DNA of 64,000 nt. It comes from Achromobacter xylosoxidans. GTDB taxonomy: Bacteria; Pseudomonadota; Gammaproteobacteria; Burkholderiales; Burkholderiaceae_B. Each line of letters opens with the position of its first letter. Position 1 is the first letter of the stretch. This document shows, piece by piece, positions 17,255 through 26,332 of the stretch. The DNA is taken from positions 1 to 64,000 of the forward strand of contig NZ_MTLG01000086.1 of assembly GCF_002192695.1 (NCBI RefSeq). The letters run 5' to 3'. The notes beneath the pieces are model-generated. The model was given only the letters and a program-made list of their open reading frames with translations, ran no database searches and was not told where the DNA came from. Both the position numbers and the translations under genes were made by a program.

Positions 17255-18415
17255 ATGTTGATGAAGAAGTTGGCGGCGAGCCTGATCGTCGCGGCCGCGT
17301 GCATGTCGGGCGCCATGGCGCAGACGGTGCCGGCGCCGGCCTTGTCGGCCAAGGCCTGGCTCTTGCTGGATGAAACCAGCGGACAGGTAATCGCGTCGCA
17401 CGCGGCGACGACCCGGATCGAACCCGCGTCCCTGACCAAGATCATGACGGCCTACGTGGTGTTCGAGGCGCTGAGCAAGAAAGAGCTGTCGGCGGCGCAG
17501 TTGGTCACGGTGTCGACCCGCGCCTGGAAGGTGCCGGCGGGCAGCTCGAAGATGTTCCTGGAACCGGGATCCAAGGTGTCCGTGGACGATCTGCTGCGCG
17601 GCCTGATGATCCAGTCGGGCAATGACGCGGCCATTGCGCTGGCCGAGGCGGTATCGGGCAGCGTGGAGGCCTTCGTGGCGCGGATGAACGACACCGCCGC
17701 CAGGCTCGGCCTGCATGCCACGCATTTCGCCAGCCCGCACGGCTTGCCCGATCCGGGGACCTACTCCACCGCCAGCGACCTGTCGGTGCTGGCCACGCGC
17801 TACATCCGCGACTATCCCCAGCTCTACAAGACCTACGATTCGGCCAAGCAGTTCACCTACAACAAGATTACGCAGCCGAACCGCAACCGCCTGCTCTGGC
17901 TCGATCCCAGCGTCGACGGACTGAAGACCGGGCACACCGAATCGGCCGGCTATTGCATCGTTGCCACCGCGCAGCGCCCCAATGGCGCCGATCGGCGCCG
18001 CCTGATCACGGTGGTGGTGGGCACGGCGTCGGACAAGCTGCGCACGCAGGAAAGCCGCGAGTTGCTGGAGTGGGGCTTTCAGGGGTTCAATACCATCAAG
18101 CTGTACGCGCGCGGCCAGGCCGTCGCCACGCCCGAGGTCTGGAAGGGCGAGCACGACAGCCTGAAGGCCGGATTCGCGCGCGACGCGTACGTGACGGTGC
18201 CCGCCGGCGCCAAGGTCGAGCCAGTCTGGACGCCGCAGGATCCGCTGATCGCGCCGATTGCCGCGCAGTCCCCGGTGGGCGCGGTGCGCGTGCTGGTGGA
18301 CGGCAAGCCCGCCATGCAATTCCCCGTGGTGGCGCTGGAACCGGTGGCCGAGGCGGGATTCGCGGGGCGCGCGTGGGATTCCATCCGCTTGTGGTGGCGT
18401 GGCCACGCCGGATAA
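17255..18415 (+). CDS. dacC: D-alanyl-D-alanine carboxypeptidase (PBP5/6 family)
   Basis: The 386-residue penicillin-binding protein trims the terminal D-Ala from peptidoglycan pentapeptides. An N-terminal signal peptide (LMKKLAASLIVAAACMSGAMA) directs it to the periplasm. The three active-site motifs are Ser59-x-x-Lys62 (SLTK), Ser121-Gly-Asn123 and Lys224-Thr-Gly226. A PBP5 C-terminal beta domain follows, and the last residues (WDSIRLWWRGHAG) fit the amphipathic membrane anchor. The ATG at 17255 is chosen so that the signal peptide is N-terminal. Whether it is the dacA- or dacC-type paralogue cannot be told. Confidence 0.93.
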   Translation: MLMKKLAASLIVAAACMSGAMAQTVPAPALSAKAWLLLDETSGQVIASHAATTRIEPASLTKIMTAYVVFEALSKKELSAAQLVTVSTRAWKVPAGSSKMFLEPGSKVSVDDLLRGLMIQSGNDAAIALAEAVSGSVEAFVARMNDTAARLGLHATHFASPHGLPDPGTYSTASDLSVLATRYIRDYPQLYKTYDSAKQFTYNKITQPNRNRLLWLDPSVDGLKTGHTESAGYCIVATAQRPNGADRRRLITVVVGTASDKLRTQESRELLEWGFQGFNTIKLYARGQAVATPEVWKGEHDSLKAGFARDAYVTVPAGAKVEPVWTPQDPLIAPIAAQSPVGAVRVLVDGKPAMQFPVVALEPVAEAGFAGRAWDSIRLWWRGHAG

Positions 18416-18427
18416 CGGAGGTGTGCA

Positions 18428-18976
18428 ATGGCGGTGAGCTTTCCTGGAGGTCCGGCCCCCGCGCCGGGGGCCGATGATCCCCTGGCCCTGCTGTCGGCCT
18501 GCCACGGCCGCATTTCCCGCCAGTGCGCCACGCTGGGACGCCTGGCCGGGCACCTGCCGGTGCACGGTAGCGACCCGGCGGCCCAGACCGCGGCGGCCAG
18601 CGTCCTGCGTTATTTCGATACCGCGGCCGTCCATCACCACGAGGACGAGGAAGAGGACCTCTTTCCCGCCCTGATCGAATCCATGGCCGGATCCGACGCC
18701 GTCTGTCTGCACGCGCTGGTGGATGGCCTGGTGGCCGAGCACCGCCAACTGGCGCTGCGCTGGGAGCCCTTGCGCCAGGCCCTTGCCGAGATCGCGGCGG
18801 GCCGGCAGGCCGAGCTGCCCGCAGGCCAGATCCAGGAATTCACCGACGCCTACGCCGCGCATATCCAGCGCGAAGAGAGCGAGCTGCTGCCGATGGCGGC
18901 GCGGCTGATCGCGGACGATGCGCTGGCCGCGATCGGGCAGGCCATGAAGGCGCGGCGCGGCGGCGAGGCCGGCTGA
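18428..18976 (+). CDS. hemerythrin HHE-domain protein
   Basis: The 182-residue protein has a four-helix hemerythrin/HHE pattern with candidate iron ligands His26 (ACHGRI), His70 and His71 with nearby acids (VHHHEDEEEDLFP), His105 (EHRQL), and His145 with Glu149 (HIQREESELLP). Such proteins form non-haem di-iron centres used in oxygen, NO or iron-sulphur-repair responses. It starts 12 bp after dacC and may be cotranscribed. There is no signal peptide. The role is not defined further. Confidence 0.88.
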   Translation: MAVSFPGGPAPAPGADDPLALLSACHGRISRQCATLGRLAGHLPVHGSDPAAQTAAASVLRYFDTAAVHHHEDEEEDLFPALIESMAGSDAVCLHALVDGLVAEHRQLALRWEPLRQALAEIAAGRQAELPAGQIQEFTDAYAAHIQREESELLPMAARLIADDALAAIGQAMKARRGGEAG

Positions 18977-19058
18977 GGTTTCGGACAAGGCCAGGATTGG
19001 CGCTACGATGGCCACAGCCGGCGCGCGGCGCGCCGGGTTTGCCGCCCACGTTCCCGCC

Positions 19059-19931
19059 ATGAACAGAAACGCCCGTTTCCGCCAGAAATTGCAGGGTTCC
19101 GCCCTGATGCACGCCATGTCGGCGCACAACCCGCTATCCGCCAGGCTGGCGGCCGACGCCGGGTTCGACGCCATCTGGGGCAGCGGCTTCGAGCTGTCGG
19201 CCAGCCATGCGGTGCCTGACGCCAACATACTTTCGCCCTCGCAGCATCTGGACATGATGCGGGCGATCGCCGCCGCGGTGGACGTGCCCGTCATCGCCGA
19301 CATCGATACCGGATTCGGCAACGCGATCAATGTCTCGTACATGGTGCCGCAGTATGAAGCCGCGGGCGTGTCGGCGGTGGTGATGGAGGACAAGACCTTT
19401 CCCAAGGACACCAGCCTGCGCGCGTCCGGCAGGCAGGAGCTGGTGCGGGTCGAGGAATTCCAGGGCAAGATCGAGGCGGCCTGCGGCGCGCGCCGCGATG
19501 CGGATTTCTGCGTGATCGCCCGGACCGAGGCCCTGATCGCGGGTGCCGGCGAGCAGGAGGCGCTGGCCCGCGCCCGCGCCTATGAAGCCGCGGGCGCGGA
19601 CGCCATCCTGATCCATTCCAAACAGAGCACGCCCGACGAGATCCTGTCGTTCGTGGCCGCATGGCAAGGCCGCGCGCCGCTGGTGCTGGTGCCCACCGCC
19701 TATCCCCAACTGCGCGAATCCGACATCCAGGCGCTGGGCAAGGTGGGTTTGGTCATCTATGGCAACCACGCCATCCGCGCCGCTGTGGGGGCAATGCGGG
19801 ACGTATTCGCCCGCATCCGCCGCGATGGCGGCATCCACCAGGTGGACGCTGGCCTGCCGACGGTCAAGGAGATCATTGCGCTGCAGGGCGATGCCCACAT
19901 GCGGGAGCTGGAGCGCCGCTACCTGAAGTAA
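19059..19931 (+). CDS. phosphonopyruvate hydrolase (PEP mutase/isocitrate lyase superfamily)
   Basis: The 290-residue protein hydrolyses the C-P bond of 3-phosphonopyruvate to pyruvate and phosphate, by strong resemblance to the Variovorax Pal2 enzyme as I remember it: same length, AMSAHNPLSARLA, GSGFELSAS, and the metal-site DIDTGFGNA (Asp81, Asp83). The key segment is EDKTFPKDTS at 110-119. Mutases have Asn in EDKxFPKxNS where this protein has Thr118, the substitution that marks the hydrolase. The ATG at 19059 aligns with the family start; an upstream in-frame ATG at 19008 would add 17 residues. No other phosphonate gene is adjacent. Confidence 0.88.
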   Translation: MNRNARFRQKLQGSALMHAMSAHNPLSARLAADAGFDAIWGSGFELSASHAVPDANILSPSQHLDMMRAIAAAVDVPVIADIDTGFGNAINVSYMVPQYEAAGVSAVVMEDKTFPKDTSLRASGRQELVRVEEFQGKIEAACGARRDADFCVIARTEALIAGAGEQEALARARAYEAAGADAILIHSKQSTPDEILSFVAAWQGRAPLVLVPTAYPQLRESDIQALGKVGLVIYGNHAIRAAVGAMRDVFARIRRDGGIHQVDAGLPTVKEIIALQGDAHMRELERRYLK

Positions 19932-20044
19932 GCGGGACGCGTTGCGCGCGGGGGGCGCTAGCGTTTACGCTAGGCGACCCGCCGCGGACTCCATGCGCCG
20001 CAGGCGGGCTAAATCAGAAAGTAGATGCCGAGGGACAAGAAAGA

Positions 20045-21817
20045 ATGATGCAGGGGGGGATGAGCGTCGCGCGCCGGTTGTTCGGCTCGTGGGTGGACGA
20101 GGTCAATGCGCGGACCTTGCGCGCGGATGCGACGGCGGGCCTGCTGGGCGCGCTGCTGGTGCTGCCGCAGGGCGTGGCGTTCGCCATGCTGGCGGGCCTG
20201 CCGCCTGAATACGGCCTGTATTCGGCCATCGTGCCCTGTATCGTCGCGGCGCTCTTCGGATCCAGCCGCCACGTCATGTCGGGTCCGACCAACGCCAACT
20301 CGCTGGCGCTCTACGCGGTGCTGACGCCGCTGGCGGTCGCCGGCAGCCAGGGCTACATCCAGCTGGCGCTGGCCGTGACCGTGCTGGTCGGGTTGATGCA
20401 ATGGCTGGTGGGCACGCTGAAGCTGGGCTCGCTGGCGCATTTCATTTCGCCTTCGGCGCTGTTCGGCTTCACCAGCGGCGCGGCCCTGCTGATCGCCGTG
20501 CATGCGCTGAAGGACGCCCTGGGCATGCCGGCGCCGGACGCGCACGGCGCGGGCGCCTTGCTGGCAAGCCTGGCGATGAATATCGGGCAGGTGCACTGGG
20601 GCGCCTTGCTGGTGACGCTGACGACCCTGGCCGTGGCCTTGCTGGTTCGGCGGCTGGACAAGCGCAAGCCCTACATGCTGGCGGGATTGGCGGCGGGGGC
20701 GCTGGCGGCCGCGGCCTTCAATGCGCTGAGCGACGGCGCGCCGGTGTCCGTGCTGGGCGCGCTGGCCCAGCCCTGGCCGCCGTTCCATATTCCCAGCGTC
20801 GACTGGCGCGCCTTGCCCGAACTGCTGAGCGTCGCTTTCGCGCTGACCATCGTGGCGCTGGCGCAGTCCATTTCCATCGCCAAGGCCGTGGCCACGCGTT
20901 CGGGCCAGCGCATCGACGCCAATCGCGAGTTCGTGGGGCAGGGGCTGTCCAATATCGTGGGCGGGTTCTTTTCCTGCTATCTGTCCTGCGGATCGCTCAA
21001 CCGCTCGATTCCCAACTACGAGGCCGGCGCCAAGACGCCGCTGGCTTCCGTGTTCTCGGCCTTGTTGCTGGTGGCGCTGGTGGCCTTGTCGGCGCCGCTC
21101 CTGGCCATGATTCCGCACGCCGCGATCTCCGGACTGCTGCTGCTGGTGGCTTGGACCCTGTTCGACATTCCGCGCTGGCGGCAGCTCGTGCGCACCCAGC
21201 GCGGCGAAGCGGTCATCGCCGCCGCCACCCTGGCCGCCACCATCACCATACGCATGGAAGTGGCGATCCTGCTGGGCACGGTGTTGTCGCTGATGGTCTA
21301 CCTGCACCGCACCTCGCGGCCCGCGATGCGCACCATGGGCTTCGACTCGCGCGGCTTGGAGCGGCGCTTCGTGGTGCTGGAGCACGCGCCGGATGCCTTG
21401 CCGGAGTGCCCGCAGTTGAAGCTGCTGCGCATGGAAGGCTCGGTCTATTTCGGCGCCGCCACGCATGTGGCGCAGCGTTTGCACGAACTGCGCGCGGCGC
21501 CCGGCGCGCCGCGCCATCTGCTGGTGATGGCCAAGAGCATGAACTTCATCGACATGGCGGGCGCGCAGGTCTGGGAAGACGAGCTTGCCGCCAGGCGGGC
21601 CATGGGCGGCGATCTATATTTCCACCGCCCGCGGCCGGAAGTGCTGGACATGTGGCGCCGCACGGGCTTCCTGCAGCGCCTGGGCGAGGACCACATCTTT
21701 CCCGACAAGGCCACCGCGCTGCATGCGATCTACGCCAAGCTGGACCGTGGCATCTGCGAAGGATGCCAGGCCAAGATCTTCTGGGAATGCCAGCCCAACG
21801 GGCTGAGGAACGACTGA
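20045..21817 (+). CDS. SulP-family anion transporter with STAS domain
   Basis: About 590 residues. The N-terminal two thirds is a SulP membrane domain with many hydrophobic segments and the family landmarks ADATAGLLGALLVLPQGVAFAMLAG and SGPTNANSLALYA. The C-terminal part (about 430-540) is a cytoplasmic STAS domain (LLRMEGSVYFGAATHVAQRL, then MNFIDMAG), followed by a short Cys-containing tail (CEGCQAKIFWEC). SulP proteins carry sulphate, bicarbonate or dicarboxylates. The exact ATG is unsure (20045, 20048 or 20060). It starts 114 bp after the phosphonopyruvate hydrolase gene, and a functional link is only a possibility. Confidence 0.88.
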   Translation: MMQGGMSVARRLFGSWVDEVNARTLRADATAGLLGALLVLPQGVAFAMLAGLPPEYGLYSAIVPCIVAALFGSSRHVMSGPTNANSLALYAVLTPLAVAGSQGYIQLALAVTVLVGLMQWLVGTLKLGSLAHFISPSALFGFTSGAALLIAVHALKDALGMPAPDAHGAGALLASLAMNIGQVHWGALLVTLTTLAVALLVRRLDKRKPYMLAGLAAGALAAAAFNALSDGAPVSVLGALAQPWPPFHIPSVDWRALPELLSVAFALTIVALAQSISIAKAVATRSGQRIDANREFVGQGLSNIVGGFFSCYLSCGSLNRSIPNYEAGAKTPLASVFSALLLVALVALSAPLLAMIPHAAISGLLLLVAWTLFDIPRWRQLVRTQRGEAVIAAATLAATITIRMEVAILLGTVLSLMVYLHRTSRPAMRTMGFDSRGLERRFVVLEHAPDALPECPQLKLLRMEGSVYFGAATHVAQRLHELRAAPGAPRHLLVMAKSMNFIDMAGAQVWEDELAARRAMGGDLYFHRPRPEVLDMWRRTGFLQRLGEDHIFPDKATALHAIYAKLDRGICEGCQAKIFWECQPNGLRND

Positions 21818-21836
21818 GGCCGCGTGTGCAGCCGGT

Positions 21837-22601
21837 TCAGGCCGGCTGCGGCGCTTCCGTGCCCAGATAGGCCGCGCGGACCCGCTCGTCGGCCGCGATC
21901 TGCGCGGGTTCGCCCTCGGCCAGCAGGCTGCCGCGCACCAGCACCGCGATGCGGTCGGCATGTGTGAACACCACGTCCAGACTGTGCTCGGTGAAGAGGA
22001 CCGCGATGCGCTGCGTGTCGGCCAGCGTGCGTGTCAGCCGCATCAGCGCGTGGCGCTCGTTGGTGGCCATGCCCGCCGTGGGTTCGTCCATCAGCAAGAG
22101 GCGCGGCTGGTGCGCCAGCGCCATGGCCAGCTCGACCCGCTTGACGTCGCCATACGCCAGGGTGCCGCAATGCTCCTGCGCCTTGTCCGCCATCTGCACC
22201 TGCGACAGCAGCATCATGGCCTCCTCGGCCGCGTGGCGGGTGGCACGGCGCCACGGATTCAGCAGCAGCCGGTCGCGCGACAGCAGCGCCGTCTGCACGT
22301 TTTCGCGCACCGTCATGGAGCGGAAGGTGGCGGCGGTCTGGAAGGTGCGGCCCACACCCAGCCGGCAGATCTTGCCTGCCGACAGGCCCACCAGTTCGCG
22401 GCCGTCCAGCAGGACGGAGCCCGAGTCGGGCCGCAACTGGCCGCCCAGCGCGTTGAAGCAGGTGGACTTGCCGGCGCCGTTGGGGCCGATCAGGGCGAGC
22501 ATCCGGCCCGCATCCAGCGTAAAGGACACGCCAGCCAGCGCGTCGATGCCGCCGAACGATTTGCGCAGCTCGCGGACTTGCAGCAAGGGAGTGGTATTCA
22601 T
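21837..22601 (-). CDS. branched-chain amino acid-type ABC transporter ATPase (LivG-like)
   Basis: The 254-residue ATPase has Walker A GPNGAGKST, Q-loop TFQTAATF, the modified signature LAYGDVKRVELAMAL (normal for LivG) and Walker B LLLMDEPTAGM, with the switch His in FTEHSLD. The C-terminus ends in the LivG-type AAYLG. It overlaps the permease gene stop by 4 bp (ATGA), so translation is coupled. The partner ATPase LivF is absent nearby: the next gene downstream is the convergent SulP gene. Confidence 0.92.
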   Translation of the reverse strand: MNTTPLLQVRELRKSFGGIDALAGVSFTLDAGRMLALIGPNGAGKSTCFNALGGQLRPDSGSVLLDGRELVGLSAGKICRLGVGRTFQTAATFRSMTVRENVQTALLSRDRLLLNPWRRATRHAAEEAMMLLSQVQMADKAQEHCGTLAYGDVKRVELAMALAHQPRLLLMDEPTAGMATNERHALMRLTRTLADTQRIAVLFTEHSLDVVFTHADRIAVLVRGSLLAEGEPAQIAADERVRAAYLGTEAPQPA

Positions 22602-24487
22602 GCGCGCCCCCGGTTCCAGCGCGCGGCAAGGCGTGCGGCGGCGCCGGCCAGCCCCTCGGGAAAGGCCATGACCAGGGCCAGGATCGCCAGCCCCAGTACC
22701 GCGTGCCAGTACTCGGTGCTGCGCGCGGCGGCATCCTGCAGCCAGGTGTAGGACGCCGCGCCCACCAGCGGGCCGGCCAGCGTCTGCAATCCGCCCAGCA
22801 GCACCATGACCAGTCCGTCCACGGAGCGGCTCACGGCCAGCGTGTCGGGCGCGATGCTGCCCTTGGAAAATGCGTAGAGCGAGCCCGCCAGGCCGGCAGC
22901 AAAAGACGCGGCCACGAAGCCCGCCCATTGCACGCGCCGGGTATCCATGCCCAGCGCCTCGGCGCGCAGCGCCGAATCGCGCACGCCGCGCAGCGCATAA
23001 CCCAACGGCGAGAACGCCAGGCGGCGCAGCCAGACGATGCCCGCCACGCAAAGCGCCAGCGTCAGGTAATAGAACCAGGGCCCCTGGGCAAGCCAGGCCG
23101 ACGGCCACAGCCCGATCAGGCCGTTGCTGCCGCCGGTCACGTCATCCCATTGATAGGCGAGCGCCCAGAGGATCTGCGCCACCGCCAGGGTCAGCATCGC
23201 CAGGTACACGCCCGACAGGCGCACGCAGAACCAGCCGAACAGCAGGGCGCCGAATGCGGCGGCGAAGGGGCCGAGCAGCAGCGCCGCTTCCATCGGCAAG
23301 GCCGCCAGCTTCAGGAGCAGCGCGGCGCCGTAGGCGCCCAGGCCGAACCAGGCGGCGTGGCCGAACGACGTCATGCCAGCCAGTCCGGTGAGGAAATGCA
23401 GGCTGGCGGCAAACAGCGCGGCGATGAGGATTTCGGTCAGCAGGATGCCCAGATAGGGGCTGTGCGCGGCCGCCACCGGCGCCAGTACCAGGAGCGCCAG
23501 CAGCGCGCCATAGGCCAGCCGCAGCCCGCGGCCGGCGGGGGCGATGGGGCGCTCGGGCGCCGCGGCGTGCGCCGCGGGCTCTGGCGGCTTGCCCAGCAGG
23601 CCCCAGGGCCGCACGACCAGCACCACGGCCATCACGGCGAATTCGGCCAGCAGCGTGAGCTTGGACAGGTTGAACAGCCAGGGGCCGATCTGCACTTGTC
23701 CCAGGAACACGAACAGCGCCTTGACGGAGCAGATCAGCAAGGCGGCAAGGAAGGCGCCGGGAATCGAGCCCAGGCCGCCCACCACCACCACCACGAAGGC
23801 GCTGGCAATGATTTCCAGGTCCAGGCCGAGCGTGGCGGGCACGCGCGGCGCCGCCAGCGCGCCGCCCAGGCCTGCCAGGAACGCGCCCAGGGTGAACGCG
23901 GAGGTGAACAGCCAGGCCTGGTTCACGCCCAGCGCGGCCAGCATCTTGCGGTTTTCCGCCGCCGCCCGCAGCAGCCGGCCCCAGCGGGTGCGCATCAGCA
24001 GCAGCCACAGCAGGCCCAGCACCACGGGGCCGGCGGCGATCAGCAGCAGGTCGTATTCGGGATAGCGGCGGCCAAGGATCTGCACGGCGCCAGACAGGCC
24101 GGGCGCGCGCGCTGCGAACAGGTCTTCCGGCCCCCAGAGGGCCAGCGCGGCGTCGCCGATGATGAGCACCAGCGCAAAGGTTGCAAGCAGCTGGAATAGC
24201 TCGGGCGCCTGGTACAGGCGCCGCAGCACCAGCCATTCGGCGGCCGCGCCGATCAGGCCCGTGGCCAGCGCCGCCAGCAGCAGCCCGGCCCAATAGCCCG
24301 CGCCGTCGCCGAAGTAGCTGGTGAAGGTCCAGGCCAGGTAGACGCCCAGCATGTAGAACGAGCCGTGCGCAAAGTTCACCACGCGCGTGACGCCGAAGAT
24401 CAGCGACAGGCCGGCGGCGACCAGGAACAGCGCGCTGGCGTCCGCCAGCCCATTGAGCAGCTGCAGCAGCAGCCCCGACAGGCTCAT
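22598..24487 (-). CDS. fused LivH-LivM ABC permease
   Basis: The 629-residue membrane protein joins two permease domains. Residues 1 to about 290 are LivH-like (NGLADASALFLVAAGLSLIFG, then VVVVGGLGSIPGAFLAALLI). After a proline/alanine-rich linker near 305-320 (PPEPAAHAAAPERP), residues 330-620 are LivM-like (GLAGMTSFGHAAWFGLGAYGA, then LGGLQTLAGPLVGA). One fused chain thus supplies both halves of the channel. It overlaps the upstream receptor gene by 1 bp and the downstream ATPase gene by 4 bp, forming a tight three-gene operon. Confidence 0.92.
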   Translation of the reverse strand: MSLSGLLLQLLNGLADASALFLVAAGLSLIFGVTRVVNFAHGSFYMLGVYLAWTFTSYFGDGAGYWAGLLLAALATGLIGAAAEWLVLRRLYQAPELFQLLATFALVLIIGDAALALWGPEDLFAARAPGLSGAVQILGRRYPEYDLLLIAAGPVVLGLLWLLLMRTRWGRLLRAAAENRKMLAALGVNQAWLFTSAFTLGAFLAGLGGALAAPRVPATLGLDLEIIASAFVVVVVGGLGSIPGAFLAALLICSVKALFVFLGQVQIGPWLFNLSKLTLLAEFAVMAVVLVVRPWGLLGKPPEPAAHAAAPERPIAPAGRGLRLAYGALLALLVLAPVAAAHSPYLGILLTEILIAALFAASLHFLTGLAGMTSFGHAAWFGLGAYGAALLLKLAALPMEAALLLGPFAAAFGALLFGWFCVRLSGVYLAMLTLAVAQILWALAYQWDDVTGGSNGLIGLWPSAWLAQGPWFYYLTLALCVAGIVWLRRLAFSPLGYALRGVRDSALRAEALGMDTRRVQWAGFVAASFAAGLAGSLYAFSKGSIAPDTLAVSRSVDGLVMVLLGGLQTLAGPLVGAASYTWLQDAAARSTEYWHAVLGLAILALVMAFPEGLAGAAARLAARWNRGRA

Positions 24488-25710
24488 CAGTGCGCCGGGC
24501 GCATCTTGCGCACTTGCTCGTCAGGCGGCTGCAGGCGGGCGCCGTCGATGTAGGCGAAGTCCTTCATGATGCCCTTGCCGTCTTCCACCGCGGTCACGCC
24601 CACGTACACGCCCATGGTCGACTGGTGGTCGATCTTGCGGTACTGGATGGGGCCGTAGGGCGTGTCCACCTTCAGGCCGGCAAACGCGTCGACCAGTTTT
24701 TCGGTGTCCACCTCGCCCGCCGCCTTCAGGCCCTGGGCGATCGACATGAGGGACGCGTAGCCCACGACCGAGCCGACCTTGGGCGTTTCGTTGTAGCGCT
24801 TCTTGTAAGCTTCGACGAAGGCGGTATTGGCCGGGGTGTCGATGGCGTACCAGGGGTAGCCGGTGACGATCCAGCCGGTGGGCGTGTCGGCGCCCAGCGG
24901 CTCCAGGTATTCGGGTTCGCCGGACAGCACCGACACCACGGCGCGGTTTTCGAACAGGCCGCGGGTATTGCCTTCGCGCACGAAGCGCGTCAGGTCGGCG
25001 GCGAACAGTACATTGAAGATCGCGTCGGGCTTGGCGTCCGCCAGGGCCTGCACCACGGCGCCAGCGTCGACCTTGCCCAGCGGCACGGCCTGCTCGGCGA
25101 CGAACTCCACGTCGGACTGGAACGAGGTCATCATGGCCTTGAAGGTGGCCACGGCGGACTGCCCGTATTCATAGTTGGGGTAGACGATGGCCCAGCGCTT
25201 CTTGCGCAAGGCCAGCGCCTTGGGGGCCAGCGCTGCCACGTGCATCCAGGTGGAGGGGCGCAGACGGTAGGTATAGCGGTTGCCGTCCTGCCAGGTGATC
25301 TTGTCGGTGAGAGGTTCGGCTGCCAGGAAGAACACCTGCTGCTGCTTGGCGAAATCCGTCAGCGCCAGGCCGGTGTTGGACAGGAAGCCGCCGAACAGCA
25401 GCTCGACCTTTTCGCGCGCCAGCAATTCCTGGGCCGCGCGCACCGAATCGCCGGGGTTGCCGTTGTCGTCGCGCGAGATCACTTCCAGGTTCCTGCCCAG
25501 CACGCCGCCGCCGGCGTTGACCTCTTCCAGCGCCAGCTGCCAGCCCTTTTTATAGGGGCCTAGGAAGGCGGGAATCGCCTTGTAGCTGTTGATCTCGCCG
25601 ATGCGGATGGGCGGCTCCTTGTCCTTGGCCGAGGCGGCGGGAGTCAGCGCCAGGGCCAGGAGTGCCGGCACCGCGGCGCGGCGCAACAGGGTAAGGCAGG
25701 GACGGAACAT
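24487..25710 (-). CDS. periplasmic substrate-binding protein of a Liv-type ABC importer
   Basis: The 407-residue receptor has an N-terminal signal peptide (LLRRAAVPALLALALTPAASA) and a type I periplasmic-binding fold of the LivK/Peripla_BP_6 class: IRIGEINSYKAIPAFLGPYKKG, GGGVLGRNLEVISRDDNGNP and AVQELLAREKVELLFGGF-like sequence. It is the first gene of the importer operon. The ligand is not predictable; relatives bind amino acids, amides, urea or aromatic acids. Confidence 0.9.
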   Translation of the reverse strand: MFRPCLTLLRRAAVPALLALALTPAASAKDKEPPIRIGEINSYKAIPAFLGPYKKGWQLALEEVNAGGGVLGRNLEVISRDDNGNPGDSVRAAQELLAREKVELLFGGFLSNTGLALTDFAKQQQVFFLAAEPLTDKITWQDGNRYTYRLRPSTWMHVAALAPKALALRKKRWAIVYPNYEYGQSAVATFKAMMTSFQSDVEFVAEQAVPLGKVDAGAVVQALADAKPDAIFNVLFAADLTRFVREGNTRGLFENRAVVSVLSGEPEYLEPLGADTPTGWIVTGYPWYAIDTPANTAFVEAYKKRYNETPKVGSVVGYASLMSIAQGLKAAGEVDTEKLVDAFAGLKVDTPYGPIQYRKIDHQSTMGVYVGVTAVEDGKGIMKDFAYIDGARLQPPDEQVRKMRPAH

Positions 25711-25837
25711 GGCAGGTATCGCGTGGAGAGGGAGTCTGGCGCTTGGAGGCGCGGCGGATGACAGCGGCCCAATTGGAACATGGCCTTTCGCCCTGGGGCA
25801 ATAGACACGCGTCCGGCGCGGCGCCCGCCCGGAAACG

Positions 25838-25866
25838 AAAAAAGGCCCTGCGATGCAGGGCCTTTT
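25838..25866 (-). terminator. Rho-independent terminator of rpmB-rpmG
   Basis: GGCCCTGC (25844-25851), a 3-base loop and GCAGGGCC (25855-25862) form a perfect 8-bp stem, extended by A/T pairs. Read on the minus strand it is followed by six U (25843-25838). It lies 25 bases past the rpmG stop and separates the ribosomal genes from the ABC importer. Confidence 0.9.
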
Positions 25867-25890
25867 CGTCTTGCGGGAAAACCGGCTGAA

Positions 25891-26058
25891 TTACTTCAGC
25901 TTGGTTTCCTTGTAGTCAACGTGCTTGCGAGCGACCGGATCAAATTTCTTGATCAGCATCTTCTCGGGCATGTTGCGCTTGTTCTTGGTGGTCGTGTAGA
26001 AATGACCCGTGCCGGCAGTCGACTCGAGCTTGATCTTTTCGCGGATACCTTTGGCCAT
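25891..26058 (-). CDS. rpmG: 50S ribosomal protein L33
   Basis: The 55-residue protein reads [16 protein letters not shown], then [17 protein letters not shown], and ends [14 protein letters not shown]. This is the L33 type without the zinc-binding Cys pairs. It is part of the large ribosomal subunit near the E site. It lies 37 bp downstream of rpmB in the usual rpmB-rpmG order and is followed by a strong terminator. GAGCACGAC precedes the ATG. Confidence 0.97.
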   Translation of the reverse strand: MAKGIREKIKLESTAGTGHFYTTTKNKRNMPEKMLIKKFDPVARKHVDYKETKLK

Positions 26059-26095
26059 GTCGTGCTCCTAGTATGTAGATTGGCGGGGAGGCTGA

Positions 26096-26332
26096 TTAAG
26101 CCAGTTCGCCGCGGGCACGCATGTCGGCCAGCACGGCGTCGATGCCGTTCTTGTCGATCGTGCGGATGGCCTTGGCCGAAACACGCAGGCGGACCCAGCG
26201 GTTTTCGCTTTCAACCCAGAACCGGCGCGATTGCAGGTTGGGCAGGAAGCGACGCTTGGTCTTGTTGTTCGCGTGCGAAACATTGTTGCCCACCATCGGG
26301 CCTTTGCCGGTCACTTGGCATACGCGTGCCAT
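26096..26332 (-). CDS. rpmB: 50S ribosomal protein L28
   Basis: The 78-residue protein has the L28 features [29 protein letters not shown], here split for reading as [12 protein letters not shown] / [14 protein letters not shown], followed by [20 protein letters not shown]. It belongs to the large ribosomal subunit. The ATG at 26332 is preceded by AGAGGTG. It heads the rpmB-rpmG operon. Confidence 0.97.
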   Translation of the reverse strand: MARVCQVTGKGPMVGNNVSHANNKTKRRFLPNLQSRRFWVESENRWVRLRVSAKAIRTIDKNGIDAVLADMRARGELA

